A stretch of 64,000 nucleotides of DNA, taken from NCBI RefSeq assembly GCF_023898315.1, contig NC_064623.1, forward strand, positions 22,155,640-22,219,639. The letters run 5' to 3'. Below the pieces are notes generated by a model. The model saw nothing but the letters and a program-made list of their open reading frames with translations. It made no database searches and was not told the DNA's origin. The stretch is from Schistocerca nitens. Lineage: Eukaryota; Arthropoda; Insecta; Orthoptera; Acrididae. Below are positions 22,487-31,547 of this stretch, one piece after another. How positions within the stretch are numbered: the first letter of the stretch is position 1; each line of letters starts with the position of its first letter. The translations under genes were made by a program, and so were the position numbers.

Positions 22487-24450
22487 ACCGTATTTACTCG
22501 AATCTAAGTCGCACTTTTTTTCCAGTTTTTGTAATCCAAAAAACCGCCTGCGGCTTAGAATCGAGTGCAAAGCAAGAGGAAGTTCTGAAAAATGTTGGTA
22601 GGTGCCGCCACAACTAACTTCTGCCGTCGAATATGTGGTGTCACCGCCAGACACCACACTTGCTAGGTGGTAGCTTAAATCGGCCGCGGTCCATTAGTAC
22701 ATGTCGGACCCGCGTGTCGCCACTGTCAGGATCGCAGACCGAGCGCCACCACACGGCAGGTCTCGAGAGACTGACTAGCACTCGGCCCAGTTGTACGACG
22801 ACTTTGCTAGCGACTACACTGACGAAGCCTTTCTCTCATTTGCCAAGAGACAGAATAGCCTTCAGCTAAGTCCATGGCTACGACCTAGCAAGGCGCCATT
22901 AGTAACATTGCATGTATCTAAAGAGTCTCACTTGTATCGCCACAATTTCCAGATTTACCACAAGGATGGATTAAAGTTAAGTATTGAAGAAGCTACGTAC
23001 TTTTCTTTATAGCTTTCATTACGTATCCTGTTTCAGACCTCACGCCATCCTGCTTTAGCTTAGCGCGTGCCTTTCGGCTACCTCCGTGTGGCGTAGCTGT
23101 CTTGTTACGCCACAACAGAATATATGTAGCGCTACGCAGGCATGCTTTGTAGGCACAAAGATAAATACTGGCGCCAAAACCTCTTCGTCAGTAAATAAAT
23201 TTTAAAAAAAGGGTGGAAGACGAGCTTTTTTTTCTCCGCCCCGAGTTTAGACCACTGCATTTTCATACATTATCCAACGAAGTAAGTACAAATTCCGTAG
23301 TGTTCATCTTCGAATGTAGCAGAATTTCAATGTACTACGAAAATCCGACTGGCAAGACTGTTAGGGATGTTTGTCAATATGGCCAACTCTACGTTCTGAA
23401 CCTGTGAGAAGATATGGTTACTAATAGGAACCTGATGAAATGTGAATCACATGCAGTATTCTCTTCACCATAAGAATAATATGAATATAAACATTTTGCC
23501 ATGTATTCTTTCGTGTTTGCTGCTATCTCATTTAAATCCTGTCTGCCCAATAAACTACGAAACCAGAGTGAGACAACAGCAAACGCGGAAGAATATACGT
23601 ATCGTGTCATGTTTATATTCGTATTATTCTTATGCCTAATAGTGATACAGTCAGAAATGAAGCACGGCAACTGACTAGATTTTTTAAATCTAAGATGACT
23701 AATTTCTGTGCAGACTTTGATGTACTAAAGAAGCGGCCGCAAAGATTTTCAAAGGAGAAAAATTTTCGCCTAACTCTCATTCAGAACATGTTTTATCATA
23801 CGCAGTCTATTATTTGGTTCTTGTTTATCATTATCAAAGAAAGCAGCAGTGTAAGTAACAACAATAGCAGTCTCTTGCCATTGTTTCGCTAATGAGACGA
23901 TTCCTCTCTTTTTTTTTTATTTGTAAGCGGCGGTAGTGCGCACAAAAGCAAGCCGTGCCGCGAGCAGCGACAGGCCGTAAACACGCACTATCAGAATGCG
24001 ACATACAATGCATGACAGTACAGTAATGCATTTTCAGCTTAGAGTGACGTAAACACCTATAACAAAGAGAACGGCAATTATCAGATCAAAGAAAAATAAG
24101 CAATAGATTCAAACCAGGCGAAGCACGTGAAAAAGGAAGGATACCCGTATAAATATGGACGGAGCGCCTGACGCATAGCAATGGCTATCTGGTAAAGCTG
24201 AACTGATAAGCTTACAACTCGAACCAAACAACTGCAGCTGTATCGTCTTTCATTCGACCTAAATTGTGTCTCCTATTACAATGGACGAACTTTGTTTCGA
24301 TTTGGAGGTGCGGCCTAAAACTTTTCTCTCCCCTTGAATTTCGAGTCTCAAATTTCGGGTGCGGCTTAGATTCGGGATTTTTTTTTTTTTTCCCCTCCTT
24401 GATTTAGAGTCTCATTTTTCAGGTGCGGCTTAGATCCGAGTAAATACAGT
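22487..24450 (+). mobile_element. TIR element family (TACYGTATTTACTCGAAT ends), copy 2
   Basis: Starts ACCGTATTTACTCGAATCTA and ends with the inverse of ACTGTATTTACTCGGATCTA. ATCT at 22,483-22,486 and 24,451-24,454 is a likely 4-bp target duplication, supported by the LINE reading frame on both sides; a 2-bp TC with one extra base at each end is equally possible. Without the nested LTR it is ~1,475 bp, much longer than copy 1. Internal frames (for example 23,632-23,892) are short and show no transposase that I recognise. Confidence 0.75.
22634..23117 (+). mobile_element. Solo LTR (484 bp) nested in the TIR element
   Basis: Begins TGTGGTGTCACCG and ends CCACAACA (TG...CA), with a 5-bp duplication GAATA at 22,629-22,633 and 23,118-23,122. 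Removing it restores the uninterrupted block seen in copy 1 of the host element (CGACGGCAGAAG side joined to GTAGCGCTAC). No internal retroviral-type genes are present, so this is a solo LTR. I recall this LTR as common in locust DNA, which cannot be checked here. Confidence 0.85.
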
Positions 24451-24679
24451 ATCTGTGGATTGTCAGCATCATCTCCTTACAATCTTCAACTGTATCTGGA
24501 GCAAGAGTGAGTTCCAATCTCAGTGGCGAGGAAGCATCATCAACCCGATACTGAAACTGGTTGGCATTCCAATAGAAGTGGACAGCTTTCATCCAATTAC
24601 TCTCGATGTTCTCTGGAAGTTGGTAGAATGCCTGGGTAGCGGCAGCTGTATTGGCTCCTTGAGCCTCGAGGCCTTCTCG

Positions 24680-25625
24680 CTCTGTCCCAAGCATGGGAAC
24701 GTGTTCACATCGATTTTGCGGGCCCGTTTCTCAATGGCTTTTGGCTCGTTGTCATTGATGCTTATTCCCGATTCCCATATGTGGTTTGCTGCTCCTTCAG
24801 AAGTTGCAATCCAGGCACTAGCAAAAATCTTTTCTGTGGAAGGTCTGCCAATCACCCTGGTCTCGGACAATGGACCGCAGTTTATTTCGCAGACCTTCGA
24901 GGATTTTTGTAGGCGCTTCGGTATTCAGCACGTTTCCTCTCCCCCCTTCCATCCACAATCGAATGGGGAAGCCGAGGGCATGGTGCGCACATTTAAGACA
25001 CAGATGAGAAATTATGTGCACGATTTTCCTGCGGAGGAAGCATTGACGTTTTTCCTGACGGCATACCGGACCACACCAATGGGAGAACGCAGCCCCGCAA
25101 AGCTCCTCCATGGGTGTCAACCTAGGACTCTGCTGCACCTCCTCCGACCTGGTCCTTGCCAGTCTTCGCAAAACGGAGTACCTGGCTTTCCACTGGGTAT
25201 GTCGGTCTGGGCCCGTGGGTTTGGTCGCAATACACGTTGGATACCGGCGGTGGTCCTGCGCCGAAATGGCCGCCGGCTCTATACCTTGCAGGCGGGGGAC
25301 CTGGTGGCACGTCGTCACCAAAATCAGCTACGTCCACGTTTGGGCACCCACACTCCGACCTCTCGGGCACCGGCTTCCCCATTGCCGGCACCTGTGTTGG
25401 TTTCGCAGGGGACGTTACCACCCCTCCCCGCTGTGACTCTGCCGCACTGCGCTGGTTCTCAGCCTTGGCAGCCTCCAGTAGCTCCAGCACCGGCATCACC
25501 ATCGTTCGAGATGCCCCAGCGACAGCCGGCCCCCCTCGCAGGCCCGGTTTCTCAGGAGGCTGGTTCACCTGTGGTCGTCCCTTCCCCATCGTCCCCGCCA
25601 CTGGGTCTTGCCCCTCCTGAGGTGG
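24680..25625 (+). pseudogene. Gypsy-type integrase and C-terminal tail, frame-shifted
   Basis: Catalytic core: VHIDFAGPF (~24,705, first Asp) is in one frame; after ~24,795 the reading moves to another frame with TLVSDNGPQF (~24,862, second Asp) and HPQSNGEAE (~24,955, Glu), then FFLTAYRTTPMGERSPAKLLHG (~25,050-25,115). A tail with WIPAVVLRRNGRRLYTLQAG follows, then a proline/serine-rich end. Protease, reverse transcriptase and RNase H are missing. The frame happens to be open from the preceding LINE piece through this one (24,455-25,657), which gives a misleading 400-codon chimeric frame. It is truncated on the right by the LINE at ~25,625. Confidence 0.8.
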
Positions 25626-27025
25626 AACAGGATCCTATCAAAAGTTCTCATGAATAGATTAGAAGAACAGGCTGACCCACAAATAGGAGAATACCAGGCT
25701 GGTTTTCGCAAGGGACGATCATGCATAGAGCAGATCTGGAATCTGAAAATGATTCTCCAGATGAGAAACACCCGAAACACAGTGGTTACTTTTGTAGATT
25801 TTAAAAAGGCCTACGACTCAATAGACAGAGTAGTGCTCTGCAAGACGCTGGAAGAATTCAGCATTGACAGAAAGACAAGAGCAATCATTCAGGAAACATT
25901 AACTGACACAGTCTCCAAGGTTAAATTTATGGGGGATATCTCGGAACCATTTGTAATCCAAACTGGAGTGCGACAGGGTGACGGACTTTCACCATTACTC
26001 TTTAATATCATTCTTGAAAAAATCATCAGGACATGGGAAAAAGAAGTCAAAGGAATCCAAATTGGCATTAGAAAAGACAATAGATTCAATGTGAAGTGTT
26101 TAGCTTTTGCAGATGACCTTGCAATCCTCACAAATAATAGAAAAGAAGCAACTAACGCCATAGAGAAGTTACACGAAATTGCACAAAGAACTGGCCTGCA
26201 AATCTCATATGAGAAAACCCAGTACATAGAAAGAGTGCCACAAGACAAATTGCCTATTGTGACAACCCATGGGAAAATCGTACAAGTACCACATTTTAAA
26301 TACCTGGGAGAAATCATCCAGCCATCAGGGATCAACCTAAAGGCCAATGAGGAAAGAATAAAAAAATTACAGAAAGCATATAAACTCACGTGGAACTATT
26401 ATAACAAAAAGTCCATATCCATTAACGCAAAATTGAGGCACTACAACACTGTCGTACTTCCGGAAGCACTGTATGCATCTGAAACAACACAAATAGGTGG
26501 GCAAACTAAAATCAAAGAAATAGAGAAACAAGAAAGGAAAATTCTCAGGAAAATTTTTGGCCCGATACAATAGCAAGGAATCTGGAAGAAGAGACCAACA
26601 TCAGAATTGTATAAATACACAGACAAGATTACAGATACAGTAAGGAAAAGAAGAATGCAGTTCTACGGACATATCCACAGGATGAATGAAAACAGAATTT
26701 CAAAGCGAATTCTTAAAGTCATCAACTCAGGCAGGGGAAAAACAAAATGGATAAAAGAAGTTGAAGAGGACCTCAGACAAGCACAAATAACAGTAAACGA
26801 TGCAGAAAATAGAACTGAATTCAGGAACTTCATCAAAAAACATAAATTTGACACCACAACACAGAAGAGACCAGGATGCAAATGGACAGCGGAGCGAAAG
26901 AAACAACACAGTGAACACATGAAGAAAATTTGGACTCAGAAAAAACAAACAATCATCATAAAGGAATTCAAGTTCTAACGCTCTCTTAAATGGGAATAAT
27001 CGAAAATAATAAAAATAATAATAAA
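25625..27025 (+). mobile_element. 5'-truncated LINE with (AAT/A)-rich 3' tail
   Basis: The element begins inside the Gypsy remnant within the reverse transcriptase and ends with AATAATAAAAATAATAATAAAA at its 3' side (~26,998-27,027 region). Endonuclease is missing, as expected from incomplete target-primed reverse transcription. I could not identify a target-site duplication. Confidence 0.75.
25629..26978 (+). pseudogene. LINE reverse transcriptase, C-terminal two thirds
   Basis: The first segment 25,629-26,573 carries QAGFRKGRSCIEQI, the catalytic motif A FVDFKKAYDS, motif B GVRQGDGLSPLLFN and the catalytic FADD (motif C, ~26,110), all intact. One TAG at 26,571-26,573 separates this from 26,580-26,978, which holds the C-terminal domain with RKRRMQFYGHIHRM and a K/R-rich end. 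The second part is in the frame of the first, so a single point mutation seems to break an otherwise well-preserved product. It lacks the N-terminal endonuclease. Clade uncertain; the wording resembles arthropod RTE/jockey-group elements. Confidence 0.8.
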
Positions 27026-27054
27026 AACATCCTACTGCCAAAGTGGTGTTTTTG

Positions 27055-27330
27055 CCTTCTTTGAAGAAAATGAAAGCAAATACCCTGCAACAATCTTTGG
27101 AGGGGTCCACACTGTAGCAGGGAGTGTTATGGTCTGGGTAATGTTTTCATGGCACTCATGGGTGGCCCTGTCATTCTGGAAGGCTCAGTGGATCAGTCCA
27201 GGTATACATGTATCCTTGGGAGTCATGTCCACCCCCTACATGCAGTTTGTTTTTCCTCAGCATGATGCCATCTACCAGGAGGACACAGTCCACAATGCAT
27301 GTTACACATCAGGAACAGAGTAAGTACGAG
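27055..27330 (+). pseudogene. Tc1-like transposase, central fragment
   Basis: Translation contains GGVHTVAGSVMVW and, near the end, VFPQHDAIYQED, resembling the second catalytic block of Tc1-like transposases (G.VMVWG... and LQxDNAPxHTA). The expected following WFKEHQDEF region is not here but at 28,508. Both ends are degenerate. Confidence 0.55.
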
Positions 27331-28505
27331 CCTAATGTTGCGGGCTACATACTTCTTACTTCACAAATCGAGGTACCGTCATTACGTCAGTGCTAATGGG
27401 CTTCCTTCATTCCCACTGTATTCCACGAGTATGACGAGCCCAAGAACTGTGGCACTGCAGTCATTTTATATTTGTCCACTTGTTTTCTCTTACTGAAGCA
27501 CGCAGAAGCGGAAGGCTAGTAGTGACTTACTGTTAGTACGAAAGATGTTTACGTGATATTGCTGCTGTAAAATAGCAGACAAGGCAAAATGACCAATTAT
27601 CAGGACCAGGTGGCCTTTAACAAAGCTGCGTTTTATGAGACTGTGGAGGAAATAAGATAACGATTAATTGATGCGGAAGTACAAAATTGCAAATGTGTTC
27701 CCTGAGAGGAGGAGTGATATTAGGAAAAGTTTCATACTATAGTCCACGCTTCAAATGAAAAGCATACTAATTTCGTACGATGCAAACAAAAGACTGTATT
27801 CTTATTTATTTCACCTCCACCAAGAGAAAACACACGTGCTGCGTCAAACAAAAACTGGGCACTGCGTAATGTCACTTTTATATCCCTGCGATGGAAAGTG
27901 CACTTTACTTGCTAGTTGTGAGTTGTGTAGCGTATCATTTGTTTCAGTAATTTATTTTTGTAATTAATTACCATTATTCAGGGGTTGCACTTCCCCTAGT
28001 ATCATGTTTTCTGGTACTGTCATTACAGGCTCCATAATGCCAGAAAGTGCGTATATGTGAGTTAATTGTTGGACAGTCTCTGATTAGATATTGAACATTA
28101 CAATCTATCTGCAGCAGTCTTCGAAAAAGTTATCTACATAAATGGATGTACAAACGTAAGAATATTCACTGCTAACTGATCAGTCATTATAATGCTACAG
28201 AAAAATAATTATGCCCAATGCTTGCTTTTGTCATTTAGGCAGACTGGACATTTTGTGACATTACAACTTGCATTTTAAAATGGCTAAAAAGCTGAAATCA
28301 TTACTGTGTACCACCCATCTGCAGTTATATGTGCGAACTCATATACTGCCTCTCCTATCTGAGGGAGTGAAGTCCATTTGTACCCGACACAGACTCGGGT
28401 CTGCAGCGGAGACTCAGAAGTCGAGTCAATGGGCTCAGAGACAGAGTGTTTGGAGATGATGCCATCAAACTTGGTGGCGAGTTTAGAGCAAATATACGGG
28501 GTTTC
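27331..28505. other. ~1.2-kb segment separating the two Tc1-like pieces
   Basis: No protein similarity seen. The boundaries look like splice sites (AGAGTAAGTAC at ~27,318 and TTTCTTTCTGATCTCTAG at ~28,505), but a transposon insertion or a chance match is as likely. Confidence 0.35.
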
Positions 28506-28710
28506 TTTCTGATCTCTAGTTTATGTGCATGGTTCAAAGAGCACCAGGATGAATTTACAGTACTCCCCACATTTAAACCTAATCAAGAATCTGTGGGAAT
28601 TTCTCAATCAGGCTGTTCATGGCATGGCTCCTCCACCAAGAAACACAGCGCAGCTGGAAAAGGCACTGGATATGTCATGGATCCAAATCTGAAGTGGTAT
28701 GAAGATTAAA
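28506..28710 (+). pseudogene. Tc1-like transposase, C-terminal fragment
   Basis: CAWFKEHQDEFTVLP is in one frame; then NLWEFLNQAVHG, PPPRNTAQLEKAL and MSWIQI follow one frame over. This matches the C-terminus after the last catalytic residue in Tc1-like transposases (SPDLNPIENLWxxL). The SPDLNPIE block is degraded. It belongs with the fragment at 27,055-27,330. Confidence 0.6.
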
Positions 28711-28719
28711 TTGCGGCAA

Positions 28720-29090
28720 TTCTCCTGAGTTTTTATTTGTAAAGGAACATCTGAAAATGGAATTGAGCATTTCAGCTTTTGCTTCGTTACCCTCAATTTC
28801 AGTTCCTATCTCATTCATTAGGGACTGGACACTAACTTTGGTGCCACTAATAGCCTTTACGTATAACCAGAATTTCTTTGGATTTTGTCAAATGTCATTT
28901 GACAATATTCTGCTACGGTGGTCATTGAAGGCATCACACATTGCTTTCTTGACAGCCAAACTCATTTCATTCATCATATCTCTGTCCTTTGACCCACACT
29001 TTATGAAATTCATTACCACCTATTATTGTATACTCATTGCATTCATTTCCTACCCTAAAAAATATTTTATACAGTTGGTGAGGATTGCAA
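28720..29090 (-). pseudogene. LINE fragment, linker between endonuclease and reverse transcriptase
   Basis: On the minus strand I read NPKKFWLYVKAISGTKVSVQSL and then KAEMLNSIF, the usual linker wording in jockey/CR1-group LINEs (KxFWxYV followed by KAExLNxxFxS). At least one stop is present. No catalytic domain is included. Confidence 0.55.
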
Positions 29091-29443
29091 TTTTTAATCA
29101 CAGATGACAATTACACATGTTTTTATTTGTATTTTGGGGGTCTTAATTCTACATTTTCCTCAATTTAAGGGTTTTTAAGTGTGGACCCCACAAAAGTGTA
29201 AAATAGTGGTTTCACTGTAGCAACTAGAGCAGCTACTGCTTTATTCAGTTTACAGTTGCAGAACAATATACTGTAACACAGGGGAAAACTAATCATAATC
29301 TGATATCTAATCTTAATCTCGAATATATCCACGTAGTTAATGGTGGTATTAAGTTCATTTCAGTCAGATTTATGTTCTTTGGTGTACTATTTTCACAAGT
29401 AGTAGTAAAAAGAATTATGTTAGATAAGTTTGAAAACCCTCAC
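29091..29443. other. No recognisable feature
   Basis: AT-rich; probably intron of the minus-strand ASPM-like gene. Confidence 0.4.
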
Positions 29444-29593
29444 CAGATTTAAATCCTACTGGACTTCTCATTTTTGTCGGTAACTTGCTTTCACTGGTGG
29501 GTTTTGGTGGTGAAAAATGTAAAGCAATTGCTTGAGATCTGCTTGGAGGTCCCTTACATTCCTCAGCTGCACTGTTTCTTTCATATTTATGAT
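29444..29593 (-). CDS. Candidate exon 3 of an ASPM-like gene
   Basis: Minus-strand exon of 150 bp between TTTTCCTTATAG and a GTGAGG donor. It is open in the phase 1-1 frame, encoding about 49 residues beginning HKYERNSAAEECKG and ending FKSG, a basic, proline-rich, probably disordered stretch. The assignment to the same gene as the exons at 34.8-36.0 kb rests on strand, order and style of sequence, not on a recognised domain. The preceding exon must end in phase 1, but I see no donor for it: its end is occupied by the BEL insertion. Confidence 0.4.
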
Positions 29594-29660
29594 CTATAAG
29601 GAAAATGGTCCACACATGTATAACAATGTAGGTTTTCAGCTATTCAGTTATGTCAGCAAT

Positions 29661-29837
29661 TGTCGGGGAATGAAGACTCCTACGCCATCTGTTGGTGTTC
29701 TGTTAAGTCTGTACATTGTGCTGCCCTCTGCAGCAGATATATTTCAACGGTAACTGTAAAATGGACGTGTGAGAATAAAGGTGTGTGTGTGAGCAGAAGT
29801 TTTACTGTGTCCTTGATTTCACTAGTGTGTAGCAACA
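29661..29837 (+). mobile_element. BEL/Pao LTR copy 1
   Basis: Starts TGTCGGGGAATG and ends TAGCAACA. It is followed by the primer-binding-type sequence TTTTGGTGCCGAAACCCGGG and about 16 bp of leader, then directly by host exon sequence. It is 177 bp and differs from LTR copies 2 and 3 by an extra GT and an A/G change; the adjoining leader also differs by one base (GATATAG against GAGATAG). Confidence 0.85.
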
Positions 29838-29874
29838 TTTTGGTGCCGAAACCCGGGAGAACATGAAGATATAG

Positions 29875-30278
29875 TGATAATTTTAATATGGGATTTTTTA
29901 GTGGTGTGCTCTGAAAACTCAAGTCAGGGGGCCACGACATGGGCTGTACATTGAATGATTCAAAATCGAAATTTAAATCAGCTGAAGTAGCTTCACTCCA
30001 CGGTTGTTCATTAAAATCTGTATTTAAATCTCTCTTCGTGAGGTAAAAACCTGGATGGGTTTTAACTTCATCAGAACATTTTCTCTGGGTGATAACTTTA
30101 TCAAAATGTACTGAAGCTGTTGGTGGATCGACTTTTAAACTATCATAAAATTTTTCAGAGCATGAAGAGCCACTTTTTCTAGGGGTACTGGCAAACGAGA
30201 AACTATATTCTTTCAGCTTTGTAGATTTTGTAAAGGAAAATGTAGAATCATTACCATTGTACCATTCCCTGGTGGTTG
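29875..30278 (-). pseudogene. Duplicate of part of the ASPM-like exon 2
   Basis: About 404 bp nearly identical to 34,769-35,173. It differs by three substitutions and one missing G. In this copy the reading frame is intact through the G-run (SFASTPRKSG), whereas the other copy has an extra G that leads straight into a stop. The segment ends abruptly at GGTGGTTG and continues into BEL polyprotein at 30,279, with TTG shared by both sides of the junction. It is separated from the rest of the gene, so it cannot be spliced in the normal order. Confidence 0.8.
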
Positions 30279-30857
30279 GAAATTCATACCACCACGTGCG
30301 ACTTGGTGGGGAGGCTGGTGGGAACGCACGATAGGCTCAGTCAAGCGCTGCCTGAGGAAAGTTCTCGGTCGCTCCCAGGTGGATGAAGAGAGCTTAAACA
30401 CCACCTCGATCAGCATAGAAGATGCAATAAACTCACGACCCGTCACTCAAGGAGAGAGTGACACTGCACTGACGCCAGCCCACTTTCAAAATGGTGGGAA
30501 ATTAGTAACAATTCCATGTGGGCCAACTAGAAAGGACCTCGCCAAGGAGTTCCGACTCAGACAAAAGGTCAGTGACGACATCTGGCGCAGGCGGAAGACA
30601 GAATATCTCCTGCTGCTAAGACAATATCATGAGGTGAAGGGATACCCTTCGCAGAGGAAACCGAGAATTGGAGAGGTTGTTCTGCTCCAAGAAGACAGCA
30701 AACCACGGCACTTGTGGAAGAGGGCTGTGGTAGAAGAAGTGCGGCATGGCAGAGACAGTAAAATACGGTGCATCATCCTCCGCCAGCCAGATGGTATGAA
30801 GATCTGTCGACCGGTCCAGCTGGTCATCCCCCTCGAGATGGACCAGGGTGGGGAGGA
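30279..30857 (+). pseudogene. BEL integrase C-terminal part, duplicated fragment
   Basis: Corresponds base for base to 33,978-34,556. It begins inside the integrase at KFIPPH and carries ATWWGGWWERTIG-type wording, the catalytic Glu region (VDEESLNTT) and the C-terminal domain ending DQGGEDVGE, which runs a few codons into LTR copy 2. The first ~170 bp differ from the other copy at eight sites; the remaining ~400 bp are identical. Confidence 0.85.
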
Positions 30858-31032
30858 TGTCGGGGAATGAAGACTCCTACGCCATCTGTTGGTGTTCTGT
30901 TAAGTCTGTACATTGTGCTGCCCTCTGCAGCGGATATATTTCAACGGTAACTGTAAAATGGACGTGTGAGAATAAAGGTGTGTGTGAGCAGAAGTTTTAC
31001 TGTGTCCTTGATTTCACTAGTGTGTAGCAACA
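30858..31032 (+). mobile_element. BEL/Pao LTR copy 2 (5' LTR of the main element)
   Basis: 175 bp, TGTCGGGG to GCAACA, identical to LTR copy 3. It is followed by the primer-binding-type sequence at 31,033-31,053 and a normal untranslated leader up to gag. Confidence 0.9.
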
Positions 31033-31547
31033 TTTTGGTGCCGAAACCCGGGAGAACATGAAGAGATAGAGTGCTACTACACATTAAAGAGGACTCGACG
31101 CCGGCGGAGAAGGTTTTTGAGCGACTTCAATCTCAAAATCCGGTCACGTCACGCCACGTTCAGCTCACACAGATAAGTTGCGGCATTGCTCTGAAACTGT
31201 AGCAAAGGACACTGCGGGGCGATTGATTTGTATGTGATGTTACTTGGTGCATGTTTGTTGGTGGCAGAGCAATAGAGGGCAGTTGGCGTATTATTTGCAA
31301 GGCACAAAGGGGACTTGCTAAAGTATTGGTAGACTGCAGCGCCATCTGTTAGCAACAGCGACCACTACTAAAGGTCGCGTAAGTTGAAAACTGCACGGTC
31401 GCGCCATCTGTTGAGAACTACAAACACCACTAGGGGGCTGCTAACAGTCCACACTCCAGGACAGCGCCATCCCTTAGCGATAGCATCCAACTGACGTCTT
31501 GTCCTTGAACGCACTCTCGCGACAGAAAGCAAAACCACCAACTCACC
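31033..31547 (+). other. BEL primer-binding site and untranslated leader
   Basis: TTTTGGTGCCGAAACCCGGG at the LTR edge is the presumed tRNA primer site. The leader contains two short GCGCCATC-type repeats (near 31,340, 31,400 and 31,463) with no open frame. Confidence 0.6.

Larger units (their letters stand above)
22380..24645 (+). pseudogene. I-clade LINE reverse transcriptase, split by a DNA element
   Basis: Before the insertion, APFNEWEFFALIQ and, one frame over, PGPDCINNQIFKHL are read (22,400-22,486). After it, CQHHLLTIFNCIWSKSEF and QWRGSIINPILK continue at 24,460-24,560. This is the start of an I/R1-type reverse transcriptase (PGPDG, then the Q WR...I.P..K block). Removing 22,487-24,450 and one ATCT rejoins the two parts apart from a one-base frame change. 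The remainder of the reverse transcriptase is absent, because a Gypsy fragment begins by about 24,680. Confidence 0.65.

Noticed and set aside
24455-25657. Domesticated integrase gene
   Set aside because: The first catalytic Asp lies in another frame, the N-terminus is a LINE fragment, and the end is cut by another LINE.
28757-29107. 116-codon plus frame with hydrophobic segments as a membrane protein
   Set aside because: The minus strand carries LINE linker motifs (KKFWLYV, KAEMLN); the plus frame is their antisense.
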